44,893 bases of DNA from a virus. Every line of letters starts with the position of its first letter. Positions within the stretch are counted from its first letter, which is position 1. The position numbers and the translations under genes were made by a program. The notes under the pieces are model-generated. The model saw only the letters and a program-made list of their open reading frames with translations, was not told the origin of the DNA and did not search any database. Below are positions 16,958-23,136 of this stretch, one piece after another. The stretch is from IMG/VR virus record IMGVR_UViG_3300031576_000103, positions 1-44,893 of that record. One strand, given 5' to 3'.

Positions 16958-17333
16958 GCTGCTCGGCGAACTCCGGGATCCGCTTCAGGATCTTGTCGGC
17001 GGTCTGAACGGCGAGCGAGTTATCCGCCAGCGACACGATCTCGTAGTCGCCCTCACCCGTCGACACGACCTGCTCCCGGTGGGTCGAGCTCACCCCGCGG
17101 TCGAGCGCCTCGATGGCCTTCTCCGAGAGCTGCCGAAGATCCTGCACGGTCTTTCCGACCACAGCGTCGAGCACCTGTTTGCGCAGGGCCTGGTACTCGG
17201 GGTCGGAGGTCGCCCAGTCGTACAGAACCCGCCGAGGGATCCCCAGCGCTTTCGCGACGTTGATCTGCAACATGCCAGCGGCGAGCATAGCGGCAGCCTT
17301 CAGTTTCATCTCGGGTGGATGGCGTCTGCTCAC
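16881..17333 (-). CDS. terS: Terminase small subunit
   Basis: 150 residues with a GTG start overlapping the stop of the upstream zinc-ribbon gene (GTGA). An N-terminal helix-turn-helix is visible in EMKLKAAAMLAAGMLQINVA followed by KALGIPRRVLYDWATSD, typical of small terminase DNA-recognition domains. A helical middle (VQDLRQLSEKAIEALDRGV) suits ring oligomerisation. It is immediately upstream of the large subunit. It recognises the packaging site and feeds DNA to TerL. Confidence 0.8.
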   Translation of the reverse strand: MSRRHPPEMKLKAAAMLAAGMLQINVAKALGIPRRVLYDWATSDPEYQALRKQVLDAVVGKTVQDLRQLSEKAIEALDRGVSSTHREQVVSTGEGDYEIVSLADNSLAVQTADKILKRIPEFAEQHELAVGGSLEERLRELDARGDVAED

Positions 17334-17491
17334 AGCGGATCCAGCTCCTCCAGCAGCAGCTCGACCTGAGAAGCCTCGGCGATCTCCAGGACCGCGCAGA
17401 TCCTGCTGTGCGACTCTCGGTAGCCCGGGTGGATGCCGTCACCACAGTTCGGGCAGCGCCAGAGCGCTTCGGCGCAGACGGCGCAGATCAC
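17330..17491 (-). CDS. 53-residue zinc-ribbon protein upstream of TerS
   Basis: A short gene with GTG at 17491 overlapping the previous TGA (GTGA) and a stop that overlaps the TerS GTG. The peptide begins MICAVC and continues WRCPNC, two CxxC pairs 7 residues apart, then HPGYRESHSRIC, and ends in an acidic helix (EIAEASQVELLLEEL). This looks like a compact zinc-binding domain followed by a helix. Coupled translation with TerS suggests it works in packaging or late regulation, but that is inference. Confidence 0.6.
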   Translation of the reverse strand: MICAVCAEALWRCPNCGDGIHPGYRESHSRICAVLEIAEASQVELLLEELDPL

Positions 17492-17847
17492 GGCGGCTCC
17501 GACAGGGGATCGTCGGCGAAGTCGTGCTCGGTCGCACCGCCCAGCAGGACGTCGTCCACGCGACGCTCATCGAGTGGCACCAGCTCATTCGAGTGGCGAT
17601 CGATGTGTAGCAGCGTCCCATCGGGAGCTCGCTCCACGTGCCCGATCCCGTCGGTCTCATCGAGCGCGCGGTCGCGGGCATCTTCACCGAAGGCCTCGGA
17701 CACAGACTCGGCATCGAAGTAGCCGCGCCGCGTTCGACTCTCTCCCACCGCGACGTCGACCCGGACCGTGCCGATCCTGGCGGCCCATGAGAGCCCACAC
17801 GGGACGCGACCCAGGTGGACCGAGCGGCAGCTCGAGCAGTAGCGCAT
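17488..17847 (-). CDS. Small protein with N-terminal cysteine knuckle
   Basis: 119 residues from the ATG at 17847, preceded by GAGGCGAGGG. The upstream in-frame extension reads as shadow sequence and overlaps the previous gene. It starts MRYCSSCRSVHLGRVPCG, a C..C...C zinc-knuckle-like motif. The middle is acidic and helical (ESVSEAFGEDARDRALDE), followed by strands HVERAPDGTLLHIDRH. No named family was recognised. It belongs to the chain of coupled genes leading to the terminase. Confidence 0.55.
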   Translation of the reverse strand: MRYCSSCRSVHLGRVPCGLSWAARIGTVRVDVAVGESRTRRGYFDAESVSEAFGEDARDRALDETDGIGHVERAPDGTLLHIDRHSNELVPLDERRVDDVLLGGATEHDFADDPLSEPP

Positions 17848-17863
17848 GGGCGGACCCTCGCCT

Positions 17864-18097
17864 CTACGAAACCTCGAGCGGGACGGGGCGGCCCTGGATC
17901 GTCTCGCGTGGGATCTTCGTGATCGCTCGGTACCCATCGCCGTCGGGCAGCCGCTCCGACGCGATCACCAGGAACCGCTCGTTCGACTCGGGAAGGATCC
18001 ACCCGACCGAGACCGCGATGTAGTCGGCCCGGACCTCCGTCTGCTCGAGGTCGAAGTGGGCATCGCGCCAGCGGACCATCACGAGCTGGGGATCCAC
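17864..18097 (-). CDS. Small conserved-looking phage protein (VRWRDAHF type)
   Basis: 77 residues, GTG at 18097 with GGAGG 6 bases upstream. It reads MDPQLVMVRWRDAHFDLEQT ... VGWILPESNERFLVIASER ... AITKIPRETI. Short phage proteins with the order VxWxDAH, GW, IPxxxI are frequent in actinophage and marine phage genomes and lack a known function. It is the first gene after the repeat-rich gene-free stretch, so its promoter may lie there. Confidence 0.6.
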   Translation of the reverse strand: MDPQLVMVRWRDAHFDLEQTEVRADYIAVSVGWILPESNERFLVIASERLPDGDGYRAITKIPRETIQGRPVPLEVS

Positions 18098-18197
18098 GGG
18101 CGCCTCCGGGTGAAGCGACGAGCCCCCGAGGGGCCGGTGTCTCGAGGACTCGTTCTTTCCTACATCCTCAACGTATCACACCTCTGCAGCGCAACGG

Positions 18198-18251
18198 CTC
18201 TGGAGACGAAGCGCAGGTCAGGAGGGGTGCGAATCCGGAGACCCTCCAGAG
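18198..18251. other. Long-range stem with nested pairings
   Basis: CTCTGGAG (18198-18205) pairs with CTCCAGAG (18244-18251). Inside, CGCA can pair with TGCG and GGTC with GACC, though not all at once. It may form a structured RNA or cruciform. I see no complete tRNA here. Confidence 0.3.
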
Positions 18252-18318
18252 GCTGTCAAGCACCCTTCAGGATCTTTCTCGTTCTCGAGGCACCACTGCA
18301 GTTTCTTCTCACCGTTGA

Positions 18319-18341
18319 GTAGTACTGACCTTTAGTACTAC
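18319..18341. promoter_or_regulatory. 8-bp inverted repeat, candidate operator
   Basis: GTAGTACT (18319-18326) and AGTACTAC (18334-18341) are exact inverted copies around the 7-base spacer GACCTTT. The local AT content is higher than the surroundings. It has the geometry of a dimeric repressor site. Confidence 0.5.
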
Positions 18342-18359
18342 AGAGATCAGGGAATCCAG

Positions 18360-18412
18360 ACGGACACGTCACGGACACGACACGGACTCCGTCGACTGTC
18401 CGTGACGGACAG
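18360..18412. repeat. Half-site run plus 17-bp palindrome 1
   Basis: ACGGAC occurs at 18360, 18371 and 18382, exactly 11 bp apart. A perfect palindrome CTGTCCGTGACGGACAG follows at 18396-18412 (8-bp arms around a central G). One helical turn per half-site suggests cooperative binding on one DNA face. Confidence 0.75.
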
Positions 18413-18475
18413 CAGTTTCAGAAGAAGGCCGATTCTCAGGACGCAACAGCCTCTTACCTGCGCGTTCCCGTCTAT

Positions 18476-18511
18476 GTCCGTGTTCTGTCCGTTCGTCGTC
18501 CGTGACGGACG
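18476..18511. repeat. Half-site run plus palindrome 2
   Basis: GTCCGT occurs at 18476, 18487 and 18498, again exactly 11 bp apart and in the opposite orientation to the first run. The last unit is part of the palindrome CGTCCGTGACGGACG (18497-18511). Confidence 0.75.
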
Positions 18512-18575
18512 GCCGAAAAAGTGGAGGGGTAGCTCTCGAGAGAGCGGAGAGGTCATCACTCCCTCGAGACTCCGT

Positions 18576-18590
18576 TGTCCGTGACGGACA
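18576..18590. repeat. Palindrome 3
   Basis: TGTCCGTGACGGACA, the third perfect copy of the GTCCGTGACGGAC core, isolated at the gene-side end of the array. Confidence 0.75.
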
Positions 18591-18610
18591 GTGAGACGCC
18601 GTCCTACGCC

Positions 18611-18976
18611 TCAGGAGCGGTGTTTTTTGGGCATGCGGAGGCTCCCTTGCTTCACACCCGTCCCGCTCGAGGTTCCCTCCCAGCTACTCCGGCCCCGTTC
18701 CTTCGTGAAGGCCGCTTGGACCGTGCGCTCGTCTGCCCCGATCTGGCGCATCATGCGGGCGAGCTCGAGCTGTTCGTCGGTCATCACGTCTCCGGGGGGG
18801 ATCGTGCGGGTTCTCGGCCCTCTCCCCCGAAGGCTCTTCGTTCGGGTGGTCCAGCTCCTGCCGGCGGTGGCAGGATCAGGTCGGATCAGCCCGTCACGAA
18901 CCTTCGTGTGGTAGTAGCACAGGTCCTCGTCGTGAGGCACCGAGGCAAGGCACGGGCCGAAGCGACATTCCTTCAG
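18611..18976 (-). CDS. Small Cys/His protein, possible CTG start
   Basis: About 121 residues. The start reads VL/KECRFGPCLASVPHDEDLC, continuing YYHTKVRDGL: four spaced Cys/His residues (ECRFGPC ... LCYYH) that resemble a small zinc-binding fold. The C-terminal part contains MTDEQLELARMMRQIGADER and ends MPKKHRS. No ATG, GTG or TTG lies at the expected place. A CTG at 18976 overlaps the upstream TGA (CTGA) and has AGGAGG 4 bases before it, so CTG initiation is proposed. An alternative is a GTG about 75 bases upstream inside the previous gene. Function unknown. Confidence 0.55.
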   Translation of the reverse strand: MKECRFGPCLASVPHDEDLCYYHTKVRDGLIRPDPATAGRSWTTRTKSLRGRGPRTRTIPPGDVMTDEQLELARMMRQIGADERTVQAAFTKERGRSSWEGTSSGTGVKQGSLRMPKKHRS

Positions 18977-19209
18977 GACCCCTCCTGGGGGGCATCTGGG
19001 AGCGACTGTGTCCCTCGTTCCGCCCGGGCCCAGAACCGCTCCCACGGGCCTTCTCTGAGGTCCCCCGATCGTCTGAGGTCGACGCACCCCCCGCACCGTC
19101 TCGCCATCTCGATCGCGGCAGGCAGCCACCCGGTGTTCTCGAGCTCTCCCACAGAGAGGGTCACCGTCCGTGTTCTGCGAGCGCCCTGGCCCCGCCGGTA
19201 GCGCAGCAC
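18973..19209 (-). CDS. Small protein, unknown, with CGGC motif
   Basis: 78 residues from a GTG at 19209 that has GGGAG six bases upstream. The longer in-frame extension overlaps the preceding gene and is rejected. The sequence begins VLRYRRGQGARRTRTVTLSV, then TGWLPAAIEMARRCGGCVDL, and ends EGPWERFWARAERGTQS. A single CGGC pair and basic N-terminus suggest nucleic-acid or metal binding, but no family is recognised. The stop overlaps the proposed CTG of the next gene. Confidence 0.55.
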   Translation of the reverse strand: MLRYRRGQGARRTRTVTLSVGELENTGWLPAAIEMARRCGGCVDLRRSGDLREGPWERFWARAERGTQSLPDAPQEGS

Positions 19210-19231
19210 CGAGAGCTCCCAGCTCAGACCT

Positions 19232-19660
19232 TCACGAGGTCTCTCGGAAGGCGTCGTCTGCCTCCTCGAACGTGCCCCCCGACAGGTACACCGACACCCA
19301 CGCGCAGGCCTTCCGCAGCAGTCGATCGGGGGACATCTCGGGCCCACGGCGCAACACGCGGCGGATCTCGTAGTTGTCCCAGCCGAGCAGCATCTTGAGC
19401 GCGACCGCCGCAGAGGCCGACTGGTGCTCCCGCAGCTCCAGCGGTTCACGGCGGCCATTCAGGTGGGGCCATGCCATCGCGTGCAGGCCTCGCTCGACGT
19501 CGATCACTTCGGCCCACTCGACGCGGTCGAGCTCGCCTTCACGCTCGAGCTCGGAGCGCAGCTCCCCCCAGGTGTGGATGAGCGCCCACACCCGCTCCGG
19601 TTCGTAGCGCGAGGCGAAGTAGTCGACCTCACGGTGACGCGTGGGCGCTCGTGAGCTCAT
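19232..19660 (-). CDS. Helical regulator-like protein, unknown
   Basis: 142 residues. Motifs: EVDYFASRYEPERVWALIH near the N-terminus, then HQSASAAVALKMLLGWDNYE followed by IRRVLRRGPEMSPDRLLRKA. The second part has the rhythm of a helix-turn-helix or sigma-like region. It overlaps the upstream gene by 32 bases. It may be a late regulator because it lies upstream of the control region and terminase, but that is speculation. A shorter start is possible. Confidence 0.5.
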   Translation of the reverse strand: MSSRAPTRHREVDYFASRYEPERVWALIHTWGELRSELEREGELDRVEWAEVIDVERGLHAMAWPHLNGRREPLELREHQSASAAVALKMLLGWDNYEIRRVLRRGPEMSPDRLLRKACAWVSVYLSGGTFEEADDAFRETS

Positions 19661-20003
19661 GGATGTCCGCCGGTGTGGCGATCGACAGGTCGGTCATGGA
19701 TGGGTCATCCGGCATCCCGCCGGCGACGAGCATCTGCTCCACCAGGGCGATCTGCGCCCGCAGCAGCTTGAGCTGGTTGAGCTTCGTCCCCGGATGTTCG
19801 TCAGGGATCCCGCCGACCCGGGCGATCAGGAAGTAGTTCACGCGCTCCGTGGCGAGCTGCGAGCGCGCGATCCCGAGCGTCTGGCGCAGCGCGCCGATCT
19901 CGAGGTTGTCGAGCTCCGGGATCCCGTCGAGCGGTCCTTCGGGCTCGGAGGCCTCGGCCGTGGGCAGGTCGGCCGAGACGTCGGAGCCAGCCTCATCTCT
20001 CAT
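19629..20003 (-). CDS. Helical protein of unknown function
   Basis: 124 residues, ATG at 20003 after a strong AGGGAGGGG. The N-terminal 35 residues are acidic and probably disordered. A helical core follows, LEIGALRQTLGIARSQLATE and KLNQLKLLRAQIALVEQMLV, with leucine spacing fitting a helical hairpin or coiled coil. No motif is recognised. A stable RNA hairpin lies just upstream. Confidence 0.5.
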   Translation of the reverse strand: MRDEAGSDVSADLPTAEASEPEGPLDGIPELDNLEIGALRQTLGIARSQLATERVNYFLIARVGGIPDEHPGTKLNQLKLLRAQIALVEQMLVAGGMPDDPSMTDLSIATPADIHELTSAHASP

Positions 20004-20034
20004 CCGCTGGAATCCCCTCCCTGCTATGGCAGAA

Positions 20035-20058
20035 GGGGCCGACCCGGTGGTCGACCCC
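20035..20058. other. 10-bp stem hairpin upstream of a small gene
   Basis: GGGGCCGACC and GGTCGACCCC pair in 9 of 10 positions, with one G-T wobble in RNA, around the loop CGGT. It lies in the 5' leader of the gene starting at 20003. No U-run follows, so it is an attenuator or stability element at most. Confidence 0.4.
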
Positions 20059-20104
20059 CTCGCGTTGTCCGCCCTGGTGAGTAGGCGGGAGCGATTGTAC
20101 GCCT

Positions 20105-20117
20105 GTCAAGGATTGCC
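20105..20117 (+). promoter_or_regulatory. 13-bp motif, copy A (one mismatch)
   Basis: GTCAAGGATTGCC differs by one base from GGCAAGGATTGCC. On the minus strand it overlaps a TTGACA box (20109-20104) pointing toward the leftward genes. It is one of three related sites near the immunity region. Confidence 0.4.
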
Positions 20118-20125
20118 CGCCAGCA

Positions 20126-20452
20126 TCACTCCCCGACGGGCAGCGGGACCTGCCGAGCACGGCCGCTGGCCAGGTCGAGCGCCTCCTCCCATGACTTGAG
20201 CATCGCGCCGCGCCGGCCGATCGTCTCGCGGTTCACGGCGCCCGCGATCCACTCGCCGTGAGCCTCCGACTCGACCCTGACGAACTCACTCCCTTCGTAC
20301 TGGAGCTCGTAGGCTCGCCCGGACGGCAGGGTGAGCCGCACGTGCACGTAGCGCCGGCCGAACTTCACCACGCGACCGACGCGACACCGGCCATACCCGC
20401 GGGCGATCACAAAGTCGCCCACCTCGAGGAGCTGCCCGTTGCGGTCGTTCAT
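20126..20452 (-). CDS. Small KOW/SH3-like protein, unknown
   Basis: 108 residues from the ATG at 20452 (MNDRNGQLLEVGDFVIARGY), which has GGAAGGGAACG upstream. A longer frame upstream lacks a good start. The first 60 residues read as a small beta barrel (VGDFVIARGYGRCRVGRVVK, RYVHVRLTLPSGRAYELQYE), as in KOW or SH3-like RNA/DNA-binding domains. The rest is helical and basic. It is in the leftward accessory cluster. Function unknown. Confidence 0.5.
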   Translation of the reverse strand: MNDRNGQLLEVGDFVIARGYGRCRVGRVVKFGRRYVHVRLTLPSGRAYELQYEGSEFVRVESEAHGEWIAGAVNRETIGRRGAMLKSWEEALDLASGRARQVPLPVGE

Positions 20453-20506
20453 CGTTCCCTTCCTCTCTCCGGTGGACCCCACCACTGGACCCACTCGCTC
20501 GGATCC

Positions 20507-20566
20507 TCACCGCGCTCGAGCGCCGATCGGCAGCCCTCGGGGACAGACCGCGAACTGCTCGCTCAT
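20507..20566 (-). CDS. Possible 19-residue micro-ORF
   Basis: ATG at 20566 with AGGAAGGACGGAG directly upstream opens a 19-codon frame, MSEQFAVCPRGLPIGARAR. It lies in the 167-base gap between two small genes. It may be a real micropeptide or a remnant. The evidence is only a ribosome site and start codon. The rest of the gap shows nothing. Confidence 0.25.
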   Translation of the reverse strand: MSEQFAVCPRGLPIGARAR

Positions 20567-20619
20567 CTCCGTCCTTCCTGTCGACTCCGCCGCCGAGCTC
20601 GATCCCGGCGACGGGCTCG

Positions 20620-20886
20620 TCAGGCGCTGACCAGGCCGAGCTCGGAGTTGAGCCGGCCGGCCGGTAGCTCTCCGTCGCGCACGCGCGAGGTGCCGTAGGC
20701 GTAGAACGCGCCGCGCCAGTCGTGCTCGGTCACGTAGGACCTGACACGCTCGACGCTGGCCTTCGCCTCCTGGTGCGCACTGAACGGACCGAGCACCAGC
20801 GCGAAGCGTTGGCCATCGACCACCGACACGTAGAAGCCGCCACCCTCGGCAGCGGCTCCCGTCGGATCCTCCTGGAACCTGACCAT
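20620..20886 (-). CDS. Small alpha/beta protein, unknown
   Basis: 88 residues starting MVRFQEDPTGAAAEGGGFYV. Strands GFYVSVVDGQRFALVLGPF alternate with a helix HQEAKASVERVRSYVTEH and end GAFYAYGTSRV. This compact pattern recurs among short accessory genes of tailed phages, with no known role. The ATG at 20886 is preceded by GAGGAAAAATC. It is the second gene of the leftward accessory transcript. Confidence 0.5.
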   Translation of the reverse strand: MVRFQEDPTGAAAEGGGFYVSVVDGQRFALVLGPFSAHQEAKASVERVRSYVTEHDWRGAFYAYGTSRVRDGELPAGRLNSELGLVSA

Positions 20887-20898
20887 GATTTTTCCTCC

Positions 20899-21303
20899 TC
20901 AGTGGCCCATCCCGCCGGCCGCATACGTCTCGTACTGGCCACCGCCCTCGTAGGGCCAGGCGTAGCGGACCTCGTCGATCAGGACCGAGCGGACTCCATT
21001 CCCGCGGTGGGACGGCTTCCGGCACAGCTTCTCGGAGTAGCCGCGCGCCTCGTCCCGCAGGCGGTTCGGCGTGCCCGGGTTCCCCATCAGGTGCGTGTCG
21101 GTCGCCCACGCGTCCGGGACCGGCCAGAGCCGGCCGTTCCTGACCTCGGCGCCGATCCGACGCAGGACCAGCGATGCCTTCGTCTCCCTCACGACCTGGA
21201 AGAACTCAACGTTCGTCTGGTCGTAGCCCCAGCTCGTGTACCAGAGCTTCGGAGTCGTGGAGGGCTCCGTCTCGCGCTCCTGGAGTGCCTGCTCAGTGGC
21301 CAT
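20899..21303 (-). CDS. Accessory protein with WGYDQTNVEFF motif, unknown
   Basis: 134 residues from the ATG at 21303, chosen because AGGAAGGGGCAGGG lies upstream; a GTG at 21339 lacks a ribosome site. The core LWYTSWGYDQTNVEFFQVVR, then LVLRRIGAEV, then ARGYSEKLCRKPSHRG, is recognisable as a recurrent small phage protein whose function is not known to me. It is the first gene after the proposed leftward promoter at 21375-21347. Confidence 0.6.
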   Translation of the reverse strand: MATEQALQERETEPSTTPKLWYTSWGYDQTNVEFFQVVRETKASLVLRRIGAEVRNGRLWPVPDAWATDTHLMGNPGTPNRLRDEARGYSEKLCRKPSHRGNGVRSVLIDEVRYAWPYEGGGQYETYAAGGMGH

Positions 21304-21346
21304 CTTCCCTGCCCCTTCCTGGTCAACCTCTGTCGCCACGGTGTCA

Positions 21347-21375
21347 GACTAACGGCAATCCTTGCCACTTGTCAA
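21347..21375 (-). promoter_or_regulatory. Leftward promoter with operator in the spacer
   Basis: On the minus strand TTGACA (21375-21370) is followed 17-18 bases later by TTAGTCT, containing a weak TANNNT -10. The spacer contains GGCAAGGATTGCC (21366-21354), itself a near-palindrome (GGCAA/TTGCC around GGA). A motif in a promoter spacer is a typical repressor layout. The predicted transcript leads into the gene starting at 21303. Confidence 0.5.
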
Positions 21376-21405
21376 CCCCGCTCGCCACATGAGAGGATGG
21401 CGGCC

Positions 21406-21633
21406 ATGTTCGAGAGGACAGAGCTCACGGCCGATCAGCGGGCACTCCTGCGGCAGAAACGAGCCGCCCTCACGCAGGCACAGGTCATGTACGCGAAGGC
21501 GATCGCCCAGGTGGTGGCGGGGGGTGGCTCCTACGCGGCGATCGGGCGTGAGATAGGACTCACCCGAGAGGGCGTACGGAAGATGGCAGGAGCTGCGCGA
21601 GGTCGTCGGGCTTCAGCGTCATCTCGTGCTTGA
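21406..21633 (+). CDS. Small helix-turn-helix protein
   Basis: 75 residues on the plus strand against its leftward neighbours. MFERTELTADQRALLRQKRA ... GGGSYAAIGREIGLTREGVR then KMAGAARGRR: the SYAAIGREIGLTREGVRKM segment is a clear helix-turn-helix, as in sigma-region-4-like or resolvase-type DNA-binding domains. An in-frame ATG 9 bases upstream is also possible. GAGAGG precedes. The 3' end overlaps a minus-strand gene. It is likely a DNA-binding regulator of lysogeny or excision, by position beside the integrase. Confidence 0.6.
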   Translation: MFERTELTADQRALLRQKRAALTQAQVMYAKAIAQVVAGGGSYAAIGREIGLTREGVRKMAGAARGRRASASSRA

Positions 21634-21739
21634 CGACCCGGACCTCACCGTCCCACACGTCCACGGTGATCGATCCATAGGCGGCGCCGAGTGCTCGAGC
21701 GAGGGCCTCGGCGGCCTGCAGGGCGGTGAGCGCCTCCAT
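21560..21739 (-). CDS. Small protein downstream of the integrase
   Basis: 59 residues, MEALTALQAAEALARALGAA, then SITVDVWDGEVRVVKHEMTL and KPDDLAQLLPSS. The helix-strand pattern is regular and looks real. It begins 45 bases after the integrase stop. Its last 74 bases overlap the plus-strand helix-turn-helix gene tail to tail, so one of the two may be shorter than drawn. The ribosome site is weak. Function unknown. Confidence 0.4.
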   Translation of the reverse strand: MEALTALQAAEALARALGAAYGSITVDVWDGEVRVVKHEMTLKPDDLAQLLPSSVRPLG

Positions 21740-21745
21740 CCAGCC

Positions 21746-21758
21746 GGCAAGGATTGCA
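21746..21758 (+). promoter_or_regulatory. 13-bp motif, copy C (last base differs)
   Basis: GGCAAGGATTGCA lies 26 bases downstream of the integrase stop. It matches the spacer motif at 21366-21354 in 12 of 13 positions. It may be an operator or an integrase arm site. Confidence 0.35.
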
Positions 21759-21783
21759 CACCGGCAAGTGAGGGTGGGGGACC

Positions 21784-22710
21784 TCACAACCGCTCCACCG
21801 CCCGCCGGCGGATTGCATCGCGACCCGTGCCATAGCGACGGAGCAGCGCCGTGTCGGTGTGGTTCATGAGTTCGGCCACGACGAGGTCAGGGATCGCGGG
21901 GTCGTTCACGAGCCGCTCGGCGAACGAATGGCGGAGCAGATGCGGATGGGCGTGTAGGCCCGCGATCTCGCCCGCGAGTGAACACCAGCGCTCGATCGTG
22001 CCCGGACCCACGCCGACGAGCGTGGGGCGGCGATGCGTGGCCATCTTCGGCTTCCAGTCCACGAGTGAGAGCAGGGTCAGTGCCGCGCGCATCCCCCGGT
22101 CACCGAGCGGGACCTCATACGGGCGATCGCCCTTCGTCACGCGGAACCGGACCAGAGCGGCTCCGATGTCGACGTCACCTGGCTCGAGGGCGGCGACCGA
22201 GCCGAGGCGGCCTCCGGTGGCGTACATGAGCTCGAGCACCGGCCGCGCGCGAGGGTCGAGGCGCTCGGCGGCCGTGAACAGGGCCTCGAGCTCGTCGTCG
22301 GTGAGCGACCTCGGCCGGCCGTACTTCTTCGGAGGCACCCGCAGCCGGTGGACGGGGGATCTCGCGACGTGCTCACGCTCCTCGGCCCAGGAGTAGAACG
22401 CTCGGAGCGCTCGGAGGCTCATGCCGCGCATGTGACCGTTCTCGGGCAGCTCGCGTAGGTACGCGACGACGTCGTCCTCGTCGATCGCCGTGAGGTCGAC
22501 CAGGACCGTCGCCATGAACGCGATCACATAGCGCGCGTACTGCCGGCGCGTGGAGGCCGAGTACCGACCAGACACCGCCATGTAGTCCGTCCACCGCTTC
22601 AGCAGGACGAAGGTTCCGAGCCTGTCCTCCGGACCGCTTACAGGAGATGGGGATGGCACCGCTTCTGGGGGACAGTCTGCCGTCAGGACGGACCGGCTCA
22701 CATCGGCCAT
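21784..22710 (-). CDS. int: Tyrosine integrase
   Basis: 308 residues. The N-terminal SAM-like core-binding domain spans about residues 30-125 (TFVLLKRWTDYMAVSGRYSA). The catalytic domain has the full set: Arg168 in TGGRLG, Lys193 in VTKGDRP, His257 and Arg260 in HPHLLRH, His284 in LMNHTD, and the nucleophile Tyr293 in LLRRYGTG. It starts at ATG 22710, 7 bases after the repressor stop, so the two may be co-transcribed. It inserts the phage into a host attachment site. I could not identify attP. The presence of a complete integrase makes the phage temperate. Confidence 0.92.
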   Translation of the reverse strand: MADVSRSVLTADCPPEAVPSPSPVSGPEDRLGTFVLLKRWTDYMAVSGRYSASTRRQYARYVIAFMATVLVDLTAIDEDDVVAYLRELPENGHMRGMSLRALRAFYSWAEEREHVARSPVHRLRVPPKKYGRPRSLTDDELEALFTAAERLDPRARPVLELMYATGGRLGSVAALEPGDVDIGAALVRFRVTKGDRPYEVPLGDRGMRAALTLLSLVDWKPKMATHRRPTLVGVGPGTIERWCSLAGEIAGLHAHPHLLRHSFAERLVNDPAIPDLVVAELMNHTDTALLRRYGTGRDAIRRRAVERL

Positions 22711-22716
22711 CGGCCC

Positions 22717-23136
22717 TCACCCGACGGGCGCTACCAGTGGTGACTGCACCGAGGCCGGAGGTCGGGGGCGCCGGGACTTCCGGCCTCGGTTCGGAAGGCT
22801 CGTGAGTTTGGCAGACGGGTACCGCCGCGTAGCTGCAACCTTCCCCAAGACCTCGAGCTCGGGGTATTCGGTGGCCGTGGCGCCGAGGTCGCGCGCCCGC
22901 ACATCGTACACATCGGCGAGCATGATGATCGCCACGGCGTCGGGTCGACGCTCGTCGTTCTCCCACTTCGAGACCAGGGTGTTGCCGATGCGAACGCCGC
23001 GGCGGGCCAGCTCTTTCACGACCTGGTGCTGCTGCATGTGGGCGTGACGTCGAAGCCTCCGTAGGCGTTCCCCCATCGTCGGTTGCGAGGTCAGGTTGAC
23101 CACCTCCAGCTCGGTTGTTCGTGCTCTCGTCGCCAT
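22717..23136 (-). CDS. XRE-family repressor
   Basis: 139 residues from ATG at 23136. A helix-turn-helix spans about residues 20-75: GERLRRLRRHAHMQQHQVVK, then RRGVRIGNTLVSKWENDERR, then PDAVAIIMLADVYDV, matching the XRE/cI-type DNA-binding domain. The C-terminal 50 residues are basic and Pro-rich with no peptidase motif, so it is not a LexA-type cleavable repressor. The region upstream holds repeated TGACGGG operators and a promoter whose predicted start lies at the ATG itself (leaderless). It most likely maintains lysogeny. Confidence 0.8.
   Translation of the reverse strand: MATRARTTELEVVNLTSQPTMGERLRRLRRHAHMQQHQVVKELARRGVRIGNTLVSKWENDERRPDAVAIIMLADVYDVRARDLGATATEYPELEVLGKVAATRRYPSAKLTSLPNRGRKSRRPRPPASVQSPLVAPVG

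Larger units (their letters stand above)
18098..18610. other. Gene-free, repeat-rich region (candidate origin or control region)
   Basis: The longest stretch without a convincing gene. Short frames here lack ribosome sites and family signals. It contains a long-range stem (18198-18205 with 18244-18251), a perfect inverted repeat (18319-18341), two 11-bp-period runs of GTCCGT/ACGGAC half-sites and three 13-bp palindromes. The TTGACA box on the minus strand at 18259-18254 has no good partner -10. Function as origin, operator cluster or both is inferred from the repeat structure. Confidence 0.6.

Noticed and set aside
18221-18245. T-loop-like GTGCGAATCC that might mark a tRNA or an attP core
   Set aside because: The loop lacks the invariant TTC, no acceptor or anticodon arms could be drawn, and the position is over 3 kb from the integrase gene.
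18252-18260. TTGACA on the minus strand, resembling a stoperator (AGAGGCTGTCAAG)
   Set aside because: No acceptable -10 at 16-19 bases and no matching set of identical 13-mers; one partial match is not enough.
18601-18628. T6 run as a rightward terminator
   Set aside because: No stable GC stem directly precedes it; on the minus strand it is simply two Lys codons at the end of a gene.
20722-21633. Long plus-strand frame of 303 codons
   Set aside because: Only its last 75 codons look like protein; the rest is the complement of two minus-strand genes.
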